A stretch of DNA of 64,000 nt from Elymus sibiricus (Eukaryota; Streptophyta; Magnoliopsida; Poales; Poaceae). The notes under the pieces were generated by a model. That model was not told where the DNA came from. It did no database searches and saw only the letters and a program-made list of their open reading frames with translations. The stretch is taken from contig CM077672.1 of assembly GCA_039707655.1 (NCBI GenBank), forward strand, positions 197,756,537-197,820,536, given 5' to 3'. The position numbers and the translations under genes were made by a program. Below are positions 23,400 through 32,666 of this stretch, piece after piece. Numbering within the stretch: the first letter of the stretch is position 1; each line of letters opens with the position of its first letter.

Positions 23400-25486
23400 A
23401 GTCGCAAGAGGGAGAGAAGAAGGAGAGAGTTGCAGCCGGAGCTCCTTTCACGTGGATTGTAGCAAACTTTGCGCATTGCCCTCAATGTGCTAATGCTGAT
23501 GTGATCCAGATATATGTTCGTGTCTACATGTGGGACGTTATCTCCAGGACTTTGTTTGCCGACGCCACTGGAAAGAATGCTCCATGGATGTGGCTTAAGG
23601 CGTTGACCGTCTTCGACAACCAATGGAGTTGGGGTTCGGTGGCACTGGCGTACTTGTACCGACAGGTAGTCAGTTGTTTGTTTTTCACTTCATTTCTACA
23701 TTATGAATGCAATCTTGCTCTTGAGTGAACCATGTTTTCCTTCATGTGCAGTTGGACGATGCTTGATGTAGGATCTCGAAGGACGGATGTATTGGTGGTT
23801 GTATGCTCGTATTCTCGGTATGGAGCTGGGAGCGCCTGCCGGTCGGACGCCCAAAGGACGTCAAGTTCAATGAATGGGACGACAAAGAGGACGAACTATG
23901 GCTCCCCACTTGGGCTTACAAGTGGGATGTGGTATCCGAGATGACGAGCGATGTCACTCTCATGTATAGGCAGTACACCAACGAGTTGGACACGATTATG
24001 GCTGAGCAGGTAAACTTTGACATTACATCACTCATTCTCGTGCTTTTATGAAAACTCGATATCAATGTTGCGTTGTTGTGCTATGTTCTAGGCGGAATGG
24101 GAGCCATATGGCGCCAAGGATAGACTAGGTGATGCACGAGAATTCATCCTGAATCCGATGTGCTTGCGGGATAGGCATCTTTGGCTTATGCGGTGCCCGC
24201 TCATATGCAACTGGGCGGTTGAGCTTCACATGCCACATCGTGTGTTCCGCCAGTTTGATCTGTTCCAGGGTCACCCGCCGGAATGGGAGGACACGGACAA
24301 AGCGCTTCACAGGTAAGAGAGAATGACCCGTGTGCACTTAGCATCGTCAGGTCCTTTTTGATGGTGCTAATATTTGGTTTCTTAACATGCAGGTTGGATA
24401 GGAAAAAGCAGCGAAAGATCAAGGACTGGGACAAACATCATAAGAAGTATGTCACCATGTTCGAGCTAAGTGTGGAGCGAGCTCAGTCGACTGCAGGATC
24501 CCAGCTTCGTGAGCACTGCCCGCTCGCCTTCAACAACTACCTTAAATGGTTTCTTGAAAATACTCGTGTGGAGATATTGAAGCCGGCGTATGATGACGAG
24601 ATTTTGGAAGAACCCACCGTCTTTGATGAGCTAGCCCAGACCGAATACAACAAATATGTTAGGGAAGGCACCCAAGTCCCTCATGCTCCAGTGATCAACT
24701 TTGTGGTAAAGTGTTCCCCTCTTCGCGTTCCCGTTGTCCCTATTACATAACTTTACTTGCCTAACATCTTTATTTCATTCCCGTGAACAGCGCAAGCAGA
24801 TCAAGAAAGCAGCTGATGAAACCCAGGATATTCTGGACACAACCCCGGTTGGACAAGGCAATGAGGAAGGTGCACTTCGATCATTCATGAAGGTACATAT
24901 CTCATTAAGTTGTTCATGTTACATATGTAGCAAAGTTCGATATCTCATTCACTTGTCCATGTTACAGCGTCAGGGCCAAAGGTTAAGGCGGTTGGCCAAC
25001 CTTATCGGTTGCCATGACCCCGAATATTCAGAACCAAAGCTGTCTAGGTCCACTATACCATCTGACCATGGGGCTCATCTGGATGATGAGACTACCTCGA
25101 CAGCTCATTTGGAGGATGAGGGTGTGGTCACCCAAGAGGTATGACAATAGCACATATTCATAGCTCGGATGCATTGGTCATTTCGTTATGACGCACGTTC
25201 TTGACCATATCATTTGCTTGTATGATAGGTTGACGATGACACGACATTGCAGGACTATCAAGTTCGTTCACAATACATGTTGAAGCCTAGGAAGGGATTC
25301 AAACGCTACACGCCCGAAGACTACAACACTAGAGGCAAGAGGGCGCTCGCTGGGAGCTCACGGATGGCGAGCTTGGAGGATGATGATGTGAACGATGAGG
25401 AGGAGGAGGCATCGGAGCCGGTTGCTCGTCCCAGGAGGAAGAAGATAACCAGCAAGAGGGGAAGAGCCGGCAATACAACGCGCTGA
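23400..25486 (+). pseudogene. Plant mobile domain (PMD, MAIN/MAIL1-like) gene, seven exons, one nonsense codon
   Basis: Exons at about 23400-23665, 23752-24009, 24092-24312, 24393-24705, 24791-24892, 24968-25138 and 25229-25486. All introns are 75-90 bp with GT-AG ends, and the phases agree throughout. The protein has PMD hallmarks: ADATGKNAPWMWLKAL, WSWGSVALAYLYRQ, WLPTWAYKWD, LWLMRCPLICNWAVE, HRVFRQFDLFQG, LDRKKQRKIKDWDKHH and HCPLAFNNYLKWF. In hosts, MAIN/MAIL1 act in nuclear gene expression and silencing; PMD copies are often carried by transposons. There is a TGA at 23764-23766 in exon 2, and the N-terminal part of the domain is missing at the repeat boundary. The C-terminus ends in a basic RRKKITSKRGR. 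Confidence 0.8.
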
Positions 25487-25559
25487 ACGAACTAGTCGCC
25501 GTCGTTCTTTGCTTAAGAAACTGAACTTGTCGTCGTTTTATTTGGTTGATGAACTTGTT

Positions 25560-25822
25560 AGGTTATGTAAGATGTTGAGAGGATGTTGATGAACTCTTAG
25601 TAATGTGCTACTTGTGTTTGAAGTGATGTTGAAATTGTCAATGTATGAAATTGTCAATGTAAGATGTTGAGAGGATGTTGATGAACTCTTAGTAATTGCT
25701 TTATGTTAGATCCATGTTATATATTATGAATACAAAAATTGGATGAAAAAGAAATGAACAACAAATCTGCTGTTTTTGCAGTGACCAGAAGAGTGACGCC
25801 TTTGACTCAGGCGCTACACTAC
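25560..25822 (+). repeat. Direct repeat flanking the PMD gene, right copy
   Basis: Same segments as 23130-23395 in the same order, after the PMD stop. It runs into the central hairpin array. Confidence 0.75.
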
Positions 25823-25952
25823 ACAGTGCAACGCCTAGGTGTCAGGCGTCACACTGTGTAGTGCAGCGCCTGAGCGAAAGGCGTTGCGCCCACACTTAGA
25901 CAAAAATTAGGAGGAAAACCTACTAGATCTTTGTGTTGCTGATATCCAGATG

Positions 25953-26487
25953 TGCAACGCCTAGGAGTCAGGCATCACACTGTGTAGTGCAGCGCCTGCC
26001 ACCTAGGCGTTGCACACCTGGATATCAGAACAGCAAGGTTCCAGTAGGTTATGCAGATGTGCAACGCCTAGGTGTCAGGCGTCACACTGTGTAGTGTAGC
26101 GCCTGGCACCTAGGCGTTGCACACCTGGATATCAGAACAGCAAGGTTCCAGTAGGTTATGCAGATTTGCAACGCCTAGGAGTCAGGCGTCACACTGTGTA
26201 GTGCAGCGCCTGACACCTAGGCGTTGCACACCTGGATATCAGAACAACAAGGTTCCAGTAGGTTATGCATATGTGCAACGCCTAGGAGTCAGGCGTCACA
26301 CTGTGTAGTGCAGCGCCTGACACATAGGCGTTGCACACCTAGATATCAGAACAGCAAGGTTCCAGTAGGTTATGCAGATTTGCAACGCCTAGGAGTCAGG
26401 CGTCACACTGTGTAGTGCAGCGCCTGACACCTAGGCGTTGCACACCTGGATATCAGAACAACAAGGTTCCAGTAAGTTTTCCTCCAA
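25953..26487 (+). repeat. Five-copy 107-bp satellite of hairpin units in the MULE centre
   Basis: Copies start at 25953, 26060, 26167, 26274 and 26381, an exact 107-bp period. Each holds two hairpin units (GTGCAACGCCT..AGGCGTCACAC and GTGCAGCGCCT..AGGCGTTGCAC) and then CTGGATATCAGAACAGCAAGGTTCCAGTAGG. Extra single units flank it (25791, 25818, 25858, 26506, about 26540 and 26575). Confidence 0.92.
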
Positions 26488-26592
26488 ATATTTGTCTAAG
26501 TGTGTGTGCAACGCCTTTGGATCAGGCGCTGCACTGCACAGTGCAAAGTCTTAGGTACAGGCGTCACACTGTGTAGTGCAGTGCCTAGACCT

Positions 26593-26949
26593 CAGGCGCT
26601 GCACTGTTGGCTTTTTTAGAAAACTGAAAACAAATACATTTTGAGGTTCAAATCCTATATCAAGAAGCACATAGCACAAATACACATAAATTAGTCCACA
26701 ACACATAGCACAAATACACAGAGAGTACTCCATACCACATATTAGTAGACATAGAGGAGTCATAGCACATCGTAGTAGACTTACAAGAGTCATAGCACAT
26801 GGAGGAGTCCATAGGACATACTAGAACACATAGAGGAGGTTGGCGGACATGGAAGTACACATAGAAGAGTGATAGCACATAATACTACAAACTTTGGTGG
26901 ACAACCAAATCGAAGATCATAGCGTAGTAGACAACAAGGTCACATTGCT
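26593..26949. other. AT-rich spacer with CACATA/TAGTAGACATAG repeats
   Basis: Degenerate repeats of CATAGCACAT / ACATAGAGGAGT(C) at 26660-26885 separate the central satellite from the 3' end of the transposase gene. No gene seen. Confidence 0.5.
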
Positions 26950-27380
26950 CTATTGTGTCGAGCAAGGTCCCTTTCCCTTCTTCTTCTTCCTCTCCTCTTC
27001 TTCTTCCTCCTCCCTTTTCCTTATGAGATGAGACTCATGAACCACCTTCTCTATGAATACCTTATGCTCCCTCTCTTTCTTTTCCTTCTCAAAAGCCCAA
27101 AGTTTCTTGCATTTTTCTTCAAAATCCTTTTGCCGTTGCGCAGCTGCCTTCTCACATGCAATCCTCAACTTGTCCTTCCTCGTGATCTCCTCAAATATCC
27201 CTCTCTCTTTTTCCTTCATCTTCTCTTCGAACTCTTGTTGCTTCTTCTTCTGTAGTGCGGCTGCATCCTCCTCTCTCAGCTTCCTCGCAGCCTTCTCCCA
27301 CCATCCCGCCATCTCACCTTCCCCATCCTTCTCCTCCACCCCCTTCATTGTTGGTTTGTTGGGTTGAGAAGCCGCCATAC
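26950..27380 (-). CDS. Charged coiled-coil exon downstream of the MULE transposase
   Basis: After an acceptor (CATCGTAG|GT at 27381) the frame reads MAASQPNKPTMKG and then about 120 residues of Glu/Lys/Arg-rich coiled coil (FEEKMKEKERGIFEE, KLWAFEKEKKEREHK) to a stop at 26950. It looks like the last exon of the transposase gene, but as read the phase does not match the upstream exon (two bases are left over at 27526). So either an indel lies in the Gly-Arg repeats, or this is a separate small gene with its own ATG at 27378-27376. Confidence 0.5.
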
Positions 27381-27525
27381 CTACGATGACAGAAACATAG
27401 TGGTTAGTAATGACAAGAAGACCATATAGAAAAACATGTAAATTGCTACATACTAGTGAATAAGGACAAGAACAACATATGAAATAATATGTAAATTGAA
27501 ACATTATAGTTAGTGAGCCACATAC

Positions 27526-30500
27526 GGAAATGGTCCATCTAGGTATCCAAACATTCCTCTATGACGACCTTGGCCAAGACCACCACCAAGGCCAAGACCA
27601 CCACCACGGCCTAGAGCATCGCCACGGCCAAGACCACCACCAAGGCCAAGACCACCACCACGGCCTAAAGCATCACCACGACCAAGACCACCGCCACGGC
27701 CTAGAGCACCGACACGGCCAAGAGCACCACCAAGGCCTCTACCACCACCACGGCCTCTACCACCACCTCGTCCTCTTGTAAGTCCTAGTTGCCTCCCTCT
27801 TTGTTGCCTAGTTCCTCCTTGTCTTGCCCCTTGTTGGCTAATACTTGGTTGGTTTTGCAGTTGTTGGCTACCACTTGGTTGGCTACCACTTGCTTGGCTT
27901 GGCCCTTGTTGAGTACTATTTGCTTGGCTAGGAACTTGTGTATCTCCTTGTTGGCTTGTGCTTGAATCATTTTTCTTTGATCTCTTTCTTGGTTTGGTAC
28001 AAGTTCTTGTGTTGTGTCCCCCACCTTCACAGTCACCACAACGGGATCTCTCACGAGGCTCTTGGAATTGGCCGTTGCCCGATTCTCGACCGCCACCATG
28101 GTCCCATCCGTCCATGTCACCTCTAAAACGCTTTGTCTTACGTCTTCCCCGTTTAACGACCTTCAATTCCGGATCGGGCCATAGTTGAACTCCATGGTAC
28201 TCCGGCCATTGTGATTGGTCGAAGTATGGGTGAAATCAGGGAGCCCATGTATTCTTAACCGTCATGATTGAGAACTCGGACTCCCTCACGGTGAGCGGGT
28301 GATTGACGTCCACATTCCTAACGCGAGCTGCGGTATACAAGTGCGAGCATGGGAGATGAAGCAACAATGGCCTCTGGCAAGAGCAATCACACTGTGTTAC
28401 GGAGACCTTGAAAGCCTGTCCTCCGTGTTGGCGGCCATCGTTTGTGGTTCCTCCTGGCTCTTTCACTTCGAACAACCAATCGTCGTCGTTATATAATATA
28501 GCTTCTTGGGAGTCCGCCTTCCGTGATTGAAATTCCAACCATTCATCAACCTTTGGTGGGAACTTGTACTTGTACTTCTTCTTGTTCTCACCCACAATCT
28601 GCTTATCCGTTTCCATTGAGTGCTTTAGAAAGTACGCATTCATCTTGTCGAATGTGTATTGAACTACTGCCGTCACGGGTAATGCACGTACACCCTTGAG
28701 CACCCTATTGAAGCATTCGGCCATGTTGCTTGTCATTTGACCATACCTCCGGCCATCTTCATCAAAAGCACGTGCCCACCTATTCCTTTCTTGAATGTTC
28801 CTATTGAGAAACTCAAGACCCCCGGGATCAAGTTTTTTGTGTGTCAGCAATTTGTTGTACAAGTTGGCGAACCGCTTGTCGGAGAAAGCGAGACAACAAT
28901 CTTGAAGATCATCGGCCAACTCCTTAAGGCCACATGCCCTATAGAAGTTTGAACAAAAGTGCCTCATGCACCATCGATGGTGCAACGGAGCATGCTCGGG
29001 AATGTCAATGTCCACCGCGTTAAGAATTCCTTGATGGCGATCCGATATGACACAAATTTCCCTTTGAGCCAGTAATACCTGGGTTCTCAAAAGACACAAG
29101 AACCACTCCCAGTTATCATTGTTCTCCACCTCAACCAAAGGAAAAGCCAAAGGCAACACCCAGTTATTGGCATCATTTGATATTGCAACCAACAAGGTGC
29201 CCTTGTATTGTCCGGTCAAGAATGTGCCATCAACGGCGATGACCGGCCGACAGTGTTCGAAAGCCCTCACGCATTGCTCGAACGCCCAAAATGCACGACC
29301 AAATACTCGCACGGTCCTTCCGTCGTGAATCGTTGTTTTTTGCCCATGAGGCTCGACCACATGAACCATGCCCGGGTTAGTGGCGGCCATAGCTAACAAC
29401 AACCTAGGGATTCGGTTATATGCTTCATCCCAATTACCATACAACATCTTGAATGCGGCATGCTTCGCCTTCCATGCCTTGCCGTATTTCACCTTGCAAT
29501 GAAAGATGGCTTTCACAAGGTCCATGACGCTCTGAATGCTCATGATTGGAAGTGTGGATATTGTGTTGGAAAGCCTGTAAGCGATGAACTCGGACGTGAG
29601 TTGTCTATGGTCTTGGGACACAATCTTGCCATCCACCTTCTTGCCTCGGCACATGTGACTTGGGACACAACTAACTATGTGCCAAGTGGGCCCTCCTTTC
29701 CATGGTCTTGCACGCACAATCCATGGACATCGGTTGGCCTCACATGCAACCGTGTAACGCACATTGACGTCCGAGTGAACCACCTTGTGTGGACGATAAT
29801 GCGTGACCGAGTAGTTGTCGAGCCACATCTTCAATTCCAACAAGGTTTCGAATTTCGACCCGGGAGAAATCCCGTTCTTGCCGTCTTCCAAATCCCGGTG
29901 AGAAGATGGCCTAAATCCAAGACATACACCTTTGCCACCATCCACCACAGCTTCATCTGCGAGACTAACATCCTTGAACAATGGTGTCCGATGATGCCGC
30001 CCAAATACCTTCTCGAAAGCTTCGGCCTCCTTCACCGTGAACCCCTCCTCATCAAGTTCTTCATCGAGACCTTCGTCATCCGACTCCGATGCATAGCCAC
30101 GGGAATAAGGGATGGAATGGTCCATTGTCTCTTGCACGTGATATTTGTCGAGATCACTCACATTGTTGTCATGGAGATCAACTTCATTCTCATCATCCTC
30201 ATACTCATCGTTCTCCTCTTGCAAAGCTTCATTTTGGTTGTTTGAAATCGGGCTCAATATTGGCCTTACTTGTTGAGTCAAAGGAGGTTCACTCATTTCA
30301 TCTTGCTTCATGGGTGGGGGACTACTAGCAACCAACGGGGAGGCGTTCCGGTTCAAGTCCTAATGCAAACTAGACTCAACCTTCTTCGTAGCAAATAACT
30401 CAAGAGCCTTGTCTAGTGATTCGGCCACTGTCTCCTTGTATGCAACCCAACGTTGATCGGAGTTCACACGCATGGTCTTCCAACGGATGTGCATTCCAAA

Positions 30501-30703
30501 ACCCACATTATGCCTTCCCTCCAACTCAACGATATCACTTGGGTCCATCCAATTCAAATCTTTCCTCACTTGTTCCAAGACCTCGGCATAGCTAGGACTA
30601 CTCTCAAACACCATGTCAACCTCATCCGGGTCCGGTTCAATATTGCCTTTCAAAAAGGCGTCTTTGTCCACATGATGAACATAAATACATGTTCTTCCCA
30701 TCC
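27526..30703 (-). pseudogene. MURA-type MULE transposase with two in-frame stops
   Basis: ATG at 30701 follows an acceptor (TTCTAG|GG). One frame runs to the donor at 27526 with only two stops: TAG at 30362-30360 and TGA at 28238-28236, each one transition from a sense codon. The N-terminal 113 codons look like the usual MULE N-domain; an acidic linker and a MuDR-type DNA-binding region follow. The DDE core is at about residues 375-550 of the long segment: D in VIAVDGTFLTG, D in CVISDRHQG, E in NMAECFNRV. A SWIM zinc finger (CDC..LPCSH) is near residue 657. Beyond the TGA come a CCHC knuckle (CGDCEGGGHNTRTC) and Gly-Arg repeats. It would cut and join the TIRs. Confidence 0.88.
27560..27775 (-). 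repeat. GGC/CCACCA coding repeat (Leu-Gly-Arg-Gly)
   Basis: Plus strand units GGCCAAGACCACCACCA(A/C)GG repeat every 18-36 bases and encode LGRGGGLGRGD-type repeats near the C-terminus of the transposase. Confidence 0.8.
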
Positions 30704-31061
30704 CTAGAATAATTAAAACAACACAACGTAACATAGATTCCATAAGTACTCATCCGAAGATTAACACAAAATAAAAAGCCCTAACATGTATATGAAACAA
30801 TAACCCTAACCCCCACTAAACAATAACCATAAGCATAACCCTAACATACTAACAACCCTAACCCTAACCCCAACATAACAACACCCATAACCCTAACCCT
30901 AACATACTAAGAAGCCTAACCCTAGCAAATTGGCAAACAAACATCTCATATCTCCAAACAAATTTCAACATCCATAAAAAACTAGGGTTTCCCCAAACTA
31001 GCAACAAATGAGCAAATGTGAGCATTTTTTGGATGAAAACGAGGGGATCGGAGGAGATTAC
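30704..31061 (-). other. Leader intron of the transposase gene with CCCTAA repeats
   Basis: Donor CTCAAG|GTAATCTCC at 31061 and acceptor TTCTAG at 30704. Between 30781 and 30925 the plus strand has many AACCCTAACCC units, a telomere-like hexamer array inside the intron. Confidence 0.6.
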
Positions 31062-31236
31062 CTTGAGGGAGGGATTGGGTTGGAAAACCACGGAGAAAAT
31101 CTTCAGATTTGGAAGATTTGAGAGGGGGAGAGAGGTGTTGGGGTTGGGGTGTGTGTGGGAGGGGGGAGGGGGGACCAGCCTACATGTAATAGAATGTGCA
31201 GCGCCTAACGGCTAGGCGCTGCACATTACAAGTGTG

Positions 31237-31481
31237 GCGCCTAAGAGATAGGCGCTGCACATTACATGTGTAGCGCCTAGCACCAAGGCGCTGCACTGCT
31301 CGGTGCGGGGCCCAGCTGTGCCACACTGGCCAGGCGTGCAGCACCTGAGGGTCAGGCGCTGCACAGTGGAGTGCAGCGCCTGACTGTCGGGCGCTGCACA
31401 AAAGGGTCACCTGGGTGAAAAATTTTCAAACACAGTTCAGTTTGTGAATTCTTTTTGTCATCAGGTCAATTTTGTCATTTT
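31237..31481 (-). repeat. MULE right terminal inverted repeat
   Basis: Mirror of 21553-21797. Hairpin units lie at 31232, 31268, 31336 and 31371, with a fifth at 31195 just inside. The outermost unit is 82 bp from the end on both sides. Confidence 0.92.
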
Positions 31482-31797
31482 TGCCCAATTTCGGCGCCTC
31501 GCCTCGCCGAGATCCAATCCTCACAGGTAGGAGGAGATGCCACCCAGAGATCAACATGGCACCCACTGGGTTTGGGTGCGGGTAATGGTCGTCCAAACCC
31601 GTACCCATCTCATTATTTTTCGCCCATACCCATACCCGCACTTTGGGTTTCAAACTGTTCCCATACCCGTACCCAGTCGGGTGCGGGTAAAAATAACCAT
31701 CTCGACCACCTTACCCAATTCACACTTCACCATGTATTTCTCAACATTTATGTATATATATACAACATTTCAGCATGTATACTTCAACATTTCAGTA

Positions 31798-31802
31798 CAT
31801 AT
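31798..31802 (+). other. Target-site duplication of element D, left (CATAT)
   Basis: CATAT directly precedes the TG of the 5' LTR and is repeated at 44908-44912. Confidence 0.9.
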
Positions 31803-32582
31803 TGTCGGTGTACTAAAGTTTGGGTATTTTAGTACCCCGTACTTGTGCACGGACGATTGCAATCATACCAGCGGCAAGGCCTGCCGGAGAACAGCTGGAA
31901 ACAAATACAAGATTATCAAGAAGGCGCTCAAGTCAACGATCAGAAGACAGAAGACCAAAGGCTGGCTTCCCGGCAAGATCTTGCCGCGAAGGCTCGTGAA
32001 GGCCCGGCAAGACCTCGCCCCCGGCAAGATCCCACCGCCCTGCCACCGCTCCAACGCAGCGACCAGCCTGTCGTTTAGGGCTTGTCCTCCTGGATGCGTG
32101 TCATGGCACTAGCGGCGGATGGGATTAAGCGGTGTTGATGGGACGGGTTCTTTTTTCCGTCCCCAAGAAAGTAAGGGACACCTAAGTAGAGCATTTAATG
32201 CGCTTGTCCTAAGTTGTCAGGGATAAGCATGTTAACACTGTAGCAACTTTACACCTCTTGTACTTACTGTTCGCCACTGTTGGTGACCCCTTGGACGTAT
32301 AAAAGGAGGCCCAAGGCGAAGCTACAGGGGAGAGGACCTTCTGGCCCATTCTGCATGCGTAGCTGCTTCTTGAACGTACTGTTCATCGCAAGCGCTCCGT
32401 GTACTTGAGCTTAAGAACACCCACAATAAACCAAAGCAGGAGTAGGGTTTTACGCTTCTCAGTGGCCCGAACCTGGGTAAAGATCCCCGCGTTGATCGTT
32501 GGATCCGCTCTTTGTGCAAATCTTTTCCCTAGCCGAACCGAAAAAGGGACCCTCTCGGCCCCATAGGTGTCCTACGCCGACA
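31803..32582 (+). repeat. Element D 5' LTR
   Basis: TGTCGGTGTACTAAAG..CCTACGCCGACA, 780 bp, with TGTCGG../..CCGACA inverted ends. A TATAAAAG box is at 32298-32305. Open frames across the LTR are not genes. Confidence 0.95.
32298..32305 (+). promoter_or_regulatory. TATA box in the 5' LTR of D
   Basis: TATAAAAG, about 285 bp before the LTR end. The 3' LTR has TGTAAAAG at the same place, so only the 5' copy keeps a consensus box. Confidence 0.6.
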
Positions 32583-32586
32583 TCTT

Positions 32587-32606
32587 TGGCGCGCCAGGTA
32601 GGGGGA
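32587..32606 (+). other. Element D primer-binding site
   Basis: TGGCGCGCCAGGTAGGGGGA starts four bases after the LTR. The TGGCGC start fits a tRNA 3' CCA end; the tRNA species is not determined. Confidence 0.65.
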
Positions 32607-32666
32607 AGAGATTGCACGAAACCGATCTAGCGGTCAGCGCACCAGTTCTTGATCACTTTCATCGTC

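Larger units (their letters stand above)
21553..31481. mobile_element. Mutator-like DNA transposon (MULE) with transposase and PMD gene
   Basis: Two 245-bp inverted ends (21553-21797 and 31237-31481) start AAAATGACAAAATTGACC and match closely. Between them are a MURA-type transposase on the minus strand and two plus-strand genes, all transcribed inward. The plan resembles maize MuDR, where mudrA and mudrB converge from the two TIRs. Here the second slot holds a 184-residue unknown and a plant mobile domain gene. No clear 9-bp target duplication is seen, so the insertion is old, rearranged or slightly longer than marked. All three genes show damage or uncertain structure. Confidence 0.9.

Noticed and set aside
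25953..26487. Regular repeats that could suggest a CRISPR array
   Set aside because: Eukaryotic transposon context, copies nearly identical over the full 107 bp with no unique spacers, and the same palindromes in the TIRs; it is a satellite.
27053..27367. Leu/Ser-rich plus-strand frames
   Set aside because: Complement of the Glu/Lys-rich coiled-coil exon on the minus strand.
21624..31410. Matching small ORFs in both ends (starting MTLLCSARQSG)
   Set aside because: They are the same TIR read from each end; the frame is a by-product of the hairpin units and differs between loops.
31845..32112. Open frames in the LTRs of D (also 44171-44404)
   Set aside because: They lie wholly within the LTR, differ by sense-changing substitutions between the two LTRs, and have no start context.
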